DNA of 64,000 nt from Amycolatopsis coloradensis. Its GTDB lineage: Bacteria > Actinomycetota > Actinomycetes > Mycobacteriales > Pseudonocardiaceae. Numbering within the stretch: position 1 is the first letter of the stretch; the number at the start of each line of letters is the position of its first letter. Of this stretch, positions 10,362 to 22,300 are shown piece by piece. The translations under genes were made by a program, and so were the position numbers. The notes under the pieces are model-generated. The model worked only from the letters and a program-made list of their open reading frames with translations, searched no databases and was not told the origin of the DNA. The stretch lies in assembly GCF_001953865.1 (NCBI RefSeq), contig NZ_MQUQ01000027.1, positions 18,436-82,435 on the forward strand, read 5' to 3'.

Positions 10362-13300
10362 ATGACCTCGTCCCGACAGGACCGCATCGCGGCACTGCCC
10401 GCCCACCTGCGGGAGGTGCTGCGAGCGCGGATGGCGGGAACGGCCACACCGGCGCCGGAGATCCCGGCCGCCGCCGACCGTTCCCGCCCGATCCCGCTCT
10501 CGCCCGCCCAGCGCCGGCTGTGGTTCCTCAGCAGGCTGCGCCCGGACGACTCCGAGTACAACAGCGCGTTCGCCTTGCGCCTGACCGGATCGCTCGACCG
10601 TGCCGCGCTGGCCACCGCGCTTCGCCTGCTGGTCGCCCGGCACGAACCGTTGCGCACCACCTTCGACGAGGTCGACGGCGAGGGCGTCCAACTCGTCCAG
10701 GCTCCGTATGACGTCGCCTTGCCCGTCGTGGACGTCTCACCCGAGGATCTCGAAGACGTCCTGCGAGCCGAGTACACGCGGCCGTTCGACCTGCGCCGTG
10801 GTCCGCTGCTGCGCGCGGCCCTGGTCCGGCTCACCGAGACCGAGCACGTGCTGCTGGTGTGCGTGCACCACATCGCCACCGACGGCGCGTCGATGGGCGT
10901 GCTGACCGAGGAACTCGGCCTCCTGTATCGCGACGGGGAGGGCGCGGACCTGCCCGCGCAGCCGGTGCAGTACGCGGATTACGCCGTCTGGCAAGGAAAC
11001 CGGCCGCTCCGCGGTGCCGGGCTGGACTTCTGGAAGGAGCAGCTCGCCGACGTCTCTCCGCTGGAGTTGCCGACCGATCGGCCGCGGCCCGCGGTCCGGA
11101 GCACCGCGGGAGCGGTGCGGGAGTTCGCCGTCCCCGCGGAGGTGTCGGAGCGGCTGGCGGAGCTGGCCCGGTCTTCGGAGACCACGGTGTTCACCGTGCT
11201 GCTCAGCGCCTGCCAGGCGCTGTTCGCCCGCTACACCGGGCAGGAGGACATCGCGCTCGGCACCGTCGTGCGGGGCCGCGAACGGCCGGAACTCGAACGC
11301 GTCGTCGGCTTCTTCGTCAACACGGTCGTCCTGCGCACGGCCGTGGACCGGTCGGCGTCGTTCACCGAACACCTGACCAGCACGAAGCAGACCGTTCTGG
11401 ACGCGTTCGGCCATGACGACGTCCCGTTCGACGCGGTGGTCGACGCCGTGCGGGCAGGCCGTGATCCCGGCCGCAACCCGCTGTTCGACGTCATGGTGCT
11501 GCTGCATTCCGCCACCGGTGGCGGGCCGGAGTTCCCGGGACTGGCCGTGGAACCGGCGGACGTCGCGCGAGACTCGGCGAACTTCGACCTCTCCGTGGAG
11601 TTCGAGGAGTCCGGCGGCAAGCTCGCGGGACTCTTCGAATACAGCACCGAACTGTTCGACGCCGCCACCGTCGACAGCCTCATCGGACACCTGCTGCGGC
11701 TGCTCGCCGGGATCGCCGCCGACCCCGGCCGCCGGATCGCCGACCTGCCGCTGACCGGCGACGCCGAAGATCGGCGTCTGCTGGACTGGGGGAGAAGCGG
11801 GCTGGAAGTGCCCGCTGCGACCATCGTGGATCTCCTCGACCACCAGACGCGGACCCGGCCGGACGCGACCGCGCTGGTCTGTGGCGACGTCCGGCTGACC
11901 TTCGCCGAACTCGCCGTCCGCAGCGACGCGCTCGCCGGGGAACTGGCCGCCCGCGGTGCCGGTCCGGACCGGGTCGTCGCGGTGCTGCTGCCGCGTTCGG
12001 CGGACGCGATCGTCGCGTTGTTCGCCGTGCTCAAGGCGGGCGCCGTCCATCTGTCGATCGACCCGGGGCTGCCACCGGAGCGGATCCGGGTGCTGCTGGA
12101 CGACACCCGCCCGGTGGTCGTGCTCGAGGAAATCTCCGACGGCACCACCGGCCACCCGAGACCGGCCGCGCCCCGGCTTTCCGACGCCGCGTACGTCATC
12201 CACACGTCGGGCTCGACGGGCACGCCGAAGGGCGTCGTCGTCGAGCACGCGGCCCTGGTCAACCTGCTGGCCAATCACCGCGCCGTGTTCGGCAGCGATC
12301 CCTTGCGGGTCGCGCTGACCGCCACGCTGTCGTTCGACACGTCGTGGGAAGGCCCGGTGCTGCTGGCGGACGGCCACGAGCTGCACGTCATCACCGAGGA
12401 CACCCGTCTCGACCCGGCCGAGCTGACCCGCTACGTCCGGGAGGAGCGCGTCGATTTCCTCGACGTGACGCCGTCCTACCTACGGCAGTTGCTGCCGGCC
12501 GGGCTGCTGGACGGCGACCACCGGCCGCGGTTCCTGATGGTCGGCGGCGAGGCCCTCGACGAGGATCTCTGGCGTGAACTCACCGCGTCCGACACGGCCG
12601 TCCACAACTACTACGGGCCCACCGAGTCCACTGTGGACGCCACGAGCGCACTGGTGGCGGGCGAGCGGCCCCTGATCGGCAGGCCGCTCGGGAACGTCAC
12701 CGCCTACGTCCTCGACGAGTGGTCGCGGCTCGTTCCGGCCGGGGTCCCGGGTGAGCTGTGCCTTTCCGGTGCGCAGCTCGCCCGCGGGTACCTCGGCAGA
12801 CCCGGCCTGACCGCGGACCGCTTCACCGCGGATCCGTTCGGCCCGCCCGGAACCCGGCTCTACCGCACCGGCGACCGCGTCCGCTGGATGGCCGACGGAC
12901 AGCTGGAACACCTCGGCCGCGTCGACGAACAGGTCAAGGTACGCGGCTTCCGGATCGAACCGGGCGAGGTCGAAGCCGCCCTGCGTGCGCAGCCGGACGT
13001 CACCGACGCCGCGGTGGAAGCGCGCGACGGCCGTCTGGTCGCCTACGTCGTCGGCGACGCCGATCCTGCCCGGTTGCGGACCGCGTTGACCGGGGTCCTG
13101 CCCGGCCACCTCGTGCCCGCGGCGTTCGTCGCCCTCGACCGGCTCCCGCTGACCCGGCACGGCAAGCTGGACCGGCGCGCCCTGCCCGATCCGGAGCAGA
13201 CGTCCTCCACGCCGTACGTCGCTCCCCGGGACGAGCGCGAGCGGCTGGTGACCGATATCTGGTCCGAGGTTCTCGGCGTCGAGCAGGTCGGCGCCGACGA

Positions 13301-16300
13301 CGACTTCTTCGACCTCGGCGGGGATTCCCTGCGCGGGATCCGGGTCGTCGCGCGGCTGCGGGACGCGCTGGGCGCCGACGTGCCCGCCCGGCTGGTGTTC
13401 ACCGCGCCCACCCCGGCCAAGCTCGCCGCGCGACTTCCGTCCGCCACGGCGTCCCGGGCGGTGATCCCGCTGCTGCCCCGTGACGGCGGCCGCTTCGAGG
13501 CACCGCTGTCCTTCGCCCAGCAACGTCTGTGGTTCCTCGACGAGTTCGAACCGGGCAGCACCGAATACGTGTCGCCGACCGCGTTGCGGCTGCGGGGCGA
13601 GCTGGACGCCGGCGCGCTGAACCGGGCACTGACCGCGCTGGTCGCCCGGCACGAATCCCTGCGCACCACCTTCGCGACCGTCGACGGCCGCGGTGTCCAG
13701 GTGATCCATCCGCCGTACGCCGTCGAGGTCCCCGTGTCCGACGGCGACCTCGACACCGCGTTCGCCGCCGCGACCGGTCCCGTCGACCTGCACGACGGCC
13801 CGTTGCTGCGGGCCGCGCTCACCAGGCTGGCCCCCGGCGATCACGTGCTCACCCTCGTGCTGCACCACATCGTCACCGACGGCTGGTCCTCGGGCGTACT
13901 GCTGGGCGAACTCGCCGCTTGCTACACCGCGTTCGTCCGCGGCGAGGACCCGCTCCTCCCGCCGCTGTCCGCGCAGTACGCCGACTACGCCGTCTGGCAA
14001 CGGGAACGCCTACAGGGCACCGAGTTCGACGCCCAGCTCAGCTATTGGCGTCACCGTCTCGACGGGATCCCGGCGCTGGAACTGCCCACCGACCGGCCTC
14101 GTCCGGCCGTCCGGACCAAGAACGGCGCCCTGCACGAATTCAGCGTTCCCGCCGGCACCACGGCGCGGCTCAAGGAGCTGTCCCGCCGCCAGGGCGGCAC
14201 GCTGTTCATGACCCTGCTCGCCGCTTCCAAGCTGGTGTTCGCGCGGTGGTCGGGGCAGGACGACATCGCGGTCGGCACCGTCGTTTCCGGCCGTGAGCGC
14301 ACCGATCTCGAAGGGCTGATCGGCTTCTTCGTCAACACGCTCGTCCTACGGTCCACAGTGGACTTGAACCGGGGGTTCGACAGTTTCCTTGGCGAAGTGC
14401 GAGACACCGTCCTGGACGCCTTCGCTCACCAGGACGTGCCCTTCGACCGCGTCGTCGACGACCTCCAGCCCGAACGCGACACCAGCCGGACCCCGCTGTG
14501 CCAGGTGCTGGTCGTCGTGCACAACACGCCGGACTCCCGTCCGTCGATGTCCGGCGTGGACGTCGAGGAACTGGCGCCCCCGGTCGTGACCGCCGGCTTC
14601 GACCTCACGATCCACTTCCAGGAGACCGCCGGACACCTCGACGCGCTGGTCAACTACAACACCGATCTCTTCGACGTCGCCACGATCGAACGGCTGACCG
14701 GCTGGCTCCGGCTGCTGCTCGACGGCATCGCGACCGCACCGGAGCAGCCGCTCGGGAAGCTGCCGTGGATCAGCCCCGCCGACCACGACCGCGTCCTGCT
14801 GGAGTGGAACGGCAAGGCGGCCGCGCGACCGGCGCCCGCCCTGCACGAACTCTTCGCCGCACAAGCGGCCCGCACCCCCGGCGCCGTCGCGGTGACGAGC
14901 GGGACCACCGAGCTGACCTATGACGAACTGGACCGCCACGCCAATCGCCTCGCCCACCGGCTGATCGCCGAAGGAGCCGGTCCGGAGCGGCTGGTGGCGC
15001 TCCGGCTGCCGCGCTCGGCCGACCTCGTCGTCGCGGTGCTCGCGGTGCTGAAGACGGGCGCGGCGTACCTCCCGATCGACCCCGCCTACCCGCGGGCGCG
15101 GATCGAGGCGACGCTGGCGGACGCGCGCCCGGTCGGCGTCGTCGACTCCGTCGAGGCGGCCGAATGGCCGGAGACGGCTCCGGAAGTGCAGGTCGCGGCG
15201 GAGAACGCCGCCTACGTCATCTACACCTCCGGTTCCACCGGCGTGCCCAAGGGTGTGCTGGTCCCGCACGCGAACGTGACCCGGCTGTTCTCCTCGACCG
15301 AACACTGGTTCGGCTTCGGCGACCAGGACGTCTGGACGCTGTTCCACTCCTATGCGTTCGACTTCTCGGTCTGGGAACTGTGGGGCGCGCTCCTGCACGG
15401 CGGCAGGCTCGTCGTCGTCCCGCAGGACGCGGTCCGTGAACCGGAGGACTTCCTGGCGCTGCTTGCCGAGCAACGGGTGACGGTCCTCAACCAGACGCCG
15501 TCGGCGTTCTACCGGCTGAGTGCCCTGTCCTCGCCACCGCTGAGCCTGCGGTACGTGATCTTCGGCGGCGAGGCGCTGGACCCCGCGCGGCTGGCGGAGT
15601 GGTACCGGCGGCATCCGGACGGGCCGCGGCTGGTCAACATGTACGGCATCACCGAGACCACGGTGCACGTGACCTATCGGTCGCTGGAAGCCGGAGGATC
15701 CGGCGCGGTCGGTGTCCCGATCCCGGATCTGCGGACCTACGTGCTCGACGCCGGCCTCACGCCGGTGCCGCCCGGTGTCACCGGTGAGCTGTATGTCGCG
15801 GGCGCGGGACTGGCTCGCGGCTACCTCAACCGACCCGGCCTGACCGCGTCACGCTTCCTCGCGGATCCCTTCGGCGCGCCCGGAACCCGGATGTACCGCA
15901 CCGGCGACCTGCTGCGCTGGACCGCCGACGGTGAGCTGGACTATCGCGGCCGGGCCGACCACCAGGTCAAGATCCGCGGGTTCCGGATCGAACCCGGCGA
16001 GATCGAAGCCGCTTTGATCGCGCATCCCGACGTCGACGCGGCCGCCGTCGTCGTCCACGGCACGGGAGACGCCCGGCGTCTCGTCGCCTATCTGACCGGG
16101 GCCGTGCCGGGAACCACCGCACTGCGCGAGTTCCTCGGCCGCACGCTGCCCGCGCACATGGTGCCCGCGGTGTTCGTCGCGCTGGAACGGCTGCCGCTCA
16201 ACGCCAACGGGAAGCTCGATCACCGGTCGCTGCCGGAGCCGGGCGTACGGACCGAGAACCGTCACGTGGCCCCGCGCGACGAAGTCGAGGCCGTGCTGGC

Positions 16301-19300
16301 ACAGGTGTGGTCGGGGGTACTGGGTGTCGACAGGGTCGGCGTCGAGGACAACTTCTTCGGCCTCGGCGGGGATTCGATCCTCAGCATCCAGGTCGTCGCC
16401 GCGGCCCGGCAGGCGGGGCTGGCCTTGACGTCCAAGGACCTCTTCCGCAACCAGACCATCGCCGAACTCGCCACCGTCGCCCAGCCCGACGCGCCTGTCG
16501 CGCCGGTCGAGGACAAGGGCGGGCCCGCCCCGCTCGGCCCGATCCAGTCCTGGCTGTTCGAGCAGCTGGACGAGCCGTGGCGGCTCACCATGTCCGTGCA
16601 CGTCGTCCTGTCCACAGTGGACGTTCCGAAACTGATCACCGCGCTGAGCAGGGTCGCCGAGCGGCACGACGCGCTGCGCCTGCGCTTCTCCCGCAAGGAC
16701 GACGGCTGGGAGCAGGAAGCCGTGCCGGTCGAGTCCGCCGACCTTCTCCGTCAGGTCGATCTGTCCGAAGTGGACGACGTGACCGAGGCGATGCACGCCG
16801 AAGCGGTACGGGCACAGACCTCGCTTGACATCGTCACCGGGCCGCTCTGGCGTGCGGTGCTGTTCACCTTCCGGGACCGGGCGCCGCGGTTGTTCCTCAC
16901 CGCCCACCACCTCGTCATGGACGGGGTGTCGTGGCGGATCCTGCTGGCCGACCTCGAACGCGCTTATCTCGGCGAAGCGCTGGAACCAGTGCGAACCTCT
17001 TTCACATATTGGGCGCGTGCACTGGACGAGCACGTGAAAATGGGACACCTCGACAAGGAAACCTCGTACTGGGAAACTTCCTCTCGCGGAGCGCGAACGG
17101 ATATTCCGGTTGACCGTTCGGGCCGTAACGCCGCGAAGTCGGAGCGCGGCGTCTCGGTGTCACTTGGCCGGGCCGAGACCGCCGCGCTCCTTCGCGACGT
17201 TCCCGACGCGTACCGGACCGAGGTCAACGACGTCCTGGTGAGCGCGCTGGGCCGAGTGCTGTCCGAGTGGACCGGCAGGCCGCGGATCGTGCTGGCCATG
17301 GAAGGTCACGGCCGCGAAGAGATCGCCGGGCCACTCGACCTTTCGCGGACGATCGGCTGGTTCACCGCGCAGTACCCGCTCACGCTGACCTTGCCCGAGG
17401 GTGACTGGGGTGACGTGCTCAAAAGCGTCAAGGAACAACTGCGCGCGGTTCCGAACAAAGGCGCCGGATTCGAGGCCTTGCGTTACCTGAGCCATCCTGA
17501 CGCACCAGGTTCCGCCTTGCGCGCGGCTGGCGTGCCGCGGATTTCCTTCAATTACCACGGCCGCTGGGATATGGGAAGCACCGCCGAAGGATGGTTCCAA
17601 GGGCGAGGTGAAAGCATCGGGCAGGACACCGACCCGGAAAGCGTCCGCCCGTATCTGCTCGACGTCATCGGTGTCGTCGAAGGCGGGGAACTGCATCTCA
17701 CCTGGCAGTACTCGGACGAGGTGCACGAGGAAGACACCGTTCGAGCGCTCGCCGAAGCCATGCTCGACGCCTTGCGCGGCATCGTCGCGCACTGCGCCGG
17801 CGCCGGTGGTCGCACGCCGTCGGACTTCCCGCTGGCCCGGCTCGGCCAGGCCGACGTCGACCGGCTCGCCGGGGACGGCCGCGACGTCGAGGACATCTAT
17901 CCGCTCACGCCGTTGCAGACGGGCATGTTGTTCCACAGCCTGGTCGACACCGGTTCGAACGCCTACTTCGACCAGTTCCGGCTGCGCCTGACGGGAGTGA
18001 GCCATCCGGAGGCACTCGCCGAAGCATGGCAACGCGTCGTCGACCGGACGCCGATCCTGCGCAGCAGTACCGCGTGGGAAGGCATGGACACACCGGTCCA
18101 GCGCGTCCACCGCGAGGTCCGGGTCCCGGTCGGGCAGCACGACTGGCGTGGGCTCACCCCGGGCGAGCAGCAGCGGGAACTGACGAAACTGCTGGCGGAC
18201 GACGTCGCGGCAGGGATGGATCTGACCGCGCCGCCGTTGATGCGCCTGGCGATCGCCCGGGTCGCCGACAGCGAGGTCCAGCTGGTGTGGACCTCGCACC
18301 ACGTGCTGCTCGACGGCTGGAGCACGGCGCAGGTCTTCGGTGAGGTGTGCGAGCAGTACGCGGCCATCGTCGAAGGCCGGGCGGCGCGGCTGGTTCCCCG
18401 CCGTCCGTTCCGCGACTACCTGGCCTGGCTCGACGTCCAAGACCACACCGAGGCGCTGGACCAGTGGCGTGCGGTGCTGGACGGCTTCACGACACCGACG
18501 CCGCTGCCTTACGACCGGCAGCCCCGAGAGGTCCACCGCGCCGAATCCGCGGAAGCCGTCCTGGTCGAACTGTCCCCGGAGGAGTCCTCCCGGCTGCACG
18601 AGATGGCGAAGGGCGCCGCGCTGACGGTCAACTCCATCGTGCAAGGCGCCTGGGCGTTGCTGCTTTCGCGCTACAGCGGGGAAACCGACGTGCTGTTCGG
18701 CGCCACCGTCTCCGGCCGCCCGGAGAGGATGCCGGGTGTCGAAGCGATGATCGGCATGTTCATCAACACCGTCCCCGCCAGGGTGGAGATCCGCGGGCGG
18801 GAATCCGCCGTCGACTGGCTGCGGGAACTGCAGGCGGCACAGGCCGACGCCCGCCGGTACGACTTCCTCGCCCTGTCCGAACTCCAGGCGCTGACGGCGG
18901 TGCCCGCCGGGACCGCCCTGTTCGACACCGTCGTGGTGTTCGAGAACTACCCGATCGAGGACAGCGGGCAGGCCGACGTGCACGTGCTCGACGTCGATTC
19001 GCTGGACACGACGAACCTCCCGTTGAACCTCACCGCGTACCTGCACGACAAACTCGGCCTCGAGTTGTCGTACGACCCGCGGTTGTTCGACACGGCCACG
19101 GTCCGTCGGCTGGGGGACCAGCTCGCCGGCTTCGTCCGCGCCATCACCGCGGACCCGGAGTGCCGGCTCGACGCGCTTTCCCCGCTCACCTCGGGCGAAC
19201 TGCGTGGCCTGGTGGCCTCGGGCAGCGGCCCGGTGATCGACGTGCCGCCGGGCACGGTCCTGGACGTCTTCGAGGCGACGGTCGCCCGCGTGCCGCACGA

Positions 19301-22300
19301 GACCGCGCTGGTGTTCCGCGACACGGCCCTCGACTTCGCCGAACTCGACGCCCGCGCGACGCGGCTGGCGCGGGAACTGACCGCCCGCGGTGCGGGTCCG
19401 GAAGAGGTGGTGGCCGTCGCACTGCCGCGCTCGGCCGAAGCCGTCATCGCGATCCTCGCGATCTTCAAAGCGGGCGCGGTGTACCTCCCGATCGATCCCG
19501 ACCTGCCGGAGGAACGGAAACGGTTCCTGCTGGACGACGCGCGACCGGCGGTGGTGCTGGGCGAATCGGAGCACGTTCACGGGACCGCGGACGGGACGCG
19601 GGCGAGTGTCGACACCGCCGCCTATGTTATCTACACCTCGGGCTCGACGGGCACGCCGAAGGGCGTCGTCATCGAGCACCGCGGCCTGATGAACCTGCTC
19701 GCCGCGCACCGTCGCGTCTTCCTCACCGAGGAACGACAGCGGGTCGCGCTCACCGCCTCGTTGTCCTTCGACACCTCGTGGGAAGGGCTGCTGGCGCTGA
19801 TCGACGGCCACGAACTCCACGTGATGGACGACGAGACCCGGCTCGATCCCCGTGCCGCCGTCGACTACGTCCGCGACCACCGGATCGACCTGCTCGACCT
19901 GACCCCGACCTACCTCCAGCAGTTGATGGACGCCGGTCTGCTGACCGGCGGACACCGGCCCGGCACCATGCTGGTCGGCGGCGAGGCGACCGGTGAGCGG
20001 CTGTGGCGTGAGCTGGTGGAATCCGGCGTCACCTCGTACAACTACTACGGGCCCACCGAAGTGACCGTCGACTCCGTCCACACCCCGGTGACGGGGGAAC
20101 GGCCGCTGATCGGCCGTCCGCTGGCCAACTTGCGGGCGTACGTCCTCGACGCGTCCGGCTCGCCGGTACCGGCCGGGATGCCGGGCGAGCTGTTCCTCGC
20201 CGGTGTCCAGCTGGCCCGCGGTTACCTCGGCCGTCCCGGGCTGACCGCGGACCGGTTCGTCGCCGATCCCTTCGGCCGGCCGGGCACCCGCATGTACCGC
20301 ACCGGCGACCGCGTGCGCTGGACCGCCGACGGGCAGATCGACTATCTCGGCCGCGTCGACGACCAGGTGAAAATCCGCGGTTTCCGGGTCGAACCCGGGG
20401 AAGTGGAGGCCGTGCTGCGGCGGCATCCCGCGGTCACCGACACCACGGTCGCCGCGCGCGACGGGCGGCTCGTCGCCTACGTCGTCGGCGGCACCCAGGG
20501 CCTGCGGGACTGGCTGCGGGACCGCCTGCCGGACCATCTCGTCCCGACGGCGTTCGTCGCCCTCGACGCGCTTCCCTTGACCCGCAACGGAAAGGTCGAC
20601 CGCCGGGCCTTGCCCGCGCCCGGCAGGGACACCACCGTCGAGTACGTGGCACCGCGGACCCGGACCGAACACCGCCTCGCCGGGATCTGGGCCGAGGTGC
20701 TCAAGGTCGACCAGGTCGGCGTCACGGACAGCTTCTTCGAACTCGGCGGGGACTCGATCCTCAGCATGCGGATCACGTCACGGGTGCGTGCCGAACTGGG
20801 TGTCGACATCTCGCCACGCGCGCTGTTCACCACGCCGACACTCGGCCGGTTCGCCGCCGCGTTGCCGGACCATCGGGCCGAGACGCCGCAGATCCCGGCC
20901 GTGGCCCGGGATGGTGCTCTTCCGCTGTCGTTCGCCCAGCAGCGGCTGTGGTTCCTGGACGAGTTCGAGCCGGGCGGTGCTGAATACCTTTCGCCAACGG
21001 CGTTGCGGTTGCACGGCGAACTCGACCTCGGCGCTCTCAACCAGGCACTCGACGCTCTCGTCGCCCGGCATGAATCGCTGCGCACGACCTTCGACGCCGT
21101 CGACGGCCGCGGCGTCCAGTACGTCCACGAGCCCTATCACGTCGACCTTCCGGTCGAGCACTTCGACGAGGACACGCTGGCGCGAGAGGCGTCGCGGCCA
21201 TTCGACCTGCGCACCGGCCCGCTCCTGCGCGCCAGGCTGTTCCGCCGGTCGTCCGACGAGCACGTCCTGCTGCTGGCGCTGCACCACATCATCACCGACG
21301 GCTGGTCGTCGGGCGTGCTGGCCGCCGAACTCGACGACTGCTACACCGCCTTCGCCCGCGGTGAGGAACCGCGGCTGCCCGCCCTTCCCGTGCAGTACGC
21401 GGACTTCGCGACCTGGCAGCGCGAACAGCTCGACGGCCCTGAACTCACCGGGCAGCTGGACCACTGGCGCGAGCGGCTCACCGGACTCGAACCGCTCGAA
21501 CTGCCCACCGACCGGCCCCGCCCCGCGGTGCGCACGGTGGAAGGCGACTGGCTCGGCTTCGACGTCCCCGCCGACGTCACCTCGAAGCTCCGGGAACTGG
21601 CCAAGGGACAGGACGGCACGCTGTTCATGGCACTGGTGGCGGCCTGCCAGGTGCTGCTGGCCGGCTGGACAGGCCAGGAGGATGTCGCCGTCGGCACCGT
21701 CACGGCCGGACGGGACCGCGCCGAACTGCAGCGCCTCATCGGGTTCTTCGTCAACACCCTGACCCTGCGGTCCACAGTGGACAAACAACGGTCGTTCCGG
21801 GAACTCCTCGCCCAGGTGAGGGAAGTGGTGCTCGACGCGTTCGCCGACCAGGACGTCCCGTTCGAACGCGTGGTGGACGCCGTGCAGCCGGTCCGCGACC
21901 CGAGCCGGACGCCGCTGTTCCAGGCCATGGTGGTCCTGCAGAACACCGGCGACCGGCCCGGCACCGGCGCGCTGGTCGCGGGGGAGGAGCCGCTGCCCGC
22001 CGGATCGGCGAGCTTCGACCTGCTCGTGCAGTTCGAACAGGACGGCGACGGGCTGAACGGGGCGATCAACTACAGCACCGGGCTGTTCGACGCTGAGACG
22101 ATCGAGCGCCTGATCGCGCGGCTGCGGACGCTGTTGAGCACGCTCGCCGCCGAGCCGGACCGCGCGATGGCCACCCTGCCGATGCTGCCTTCGGGCGAAC
22201 TCGAGCAACTGCGGGACTGGAACGACACCACACGACACGTCCCGGCCGCTTCACTGGCCGAACTGGTCGAGGCACAGGCCTGTCGGACTCCCACGGCGTC

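Noticed and set aside
17160..20672. 1,170-codon minus-strand open frame
   Set aside because: It lies antisense to the second NRPS; its Arg/Pro/His/Gly-rich text with no domain is the usual shadow of a high-GC gene.
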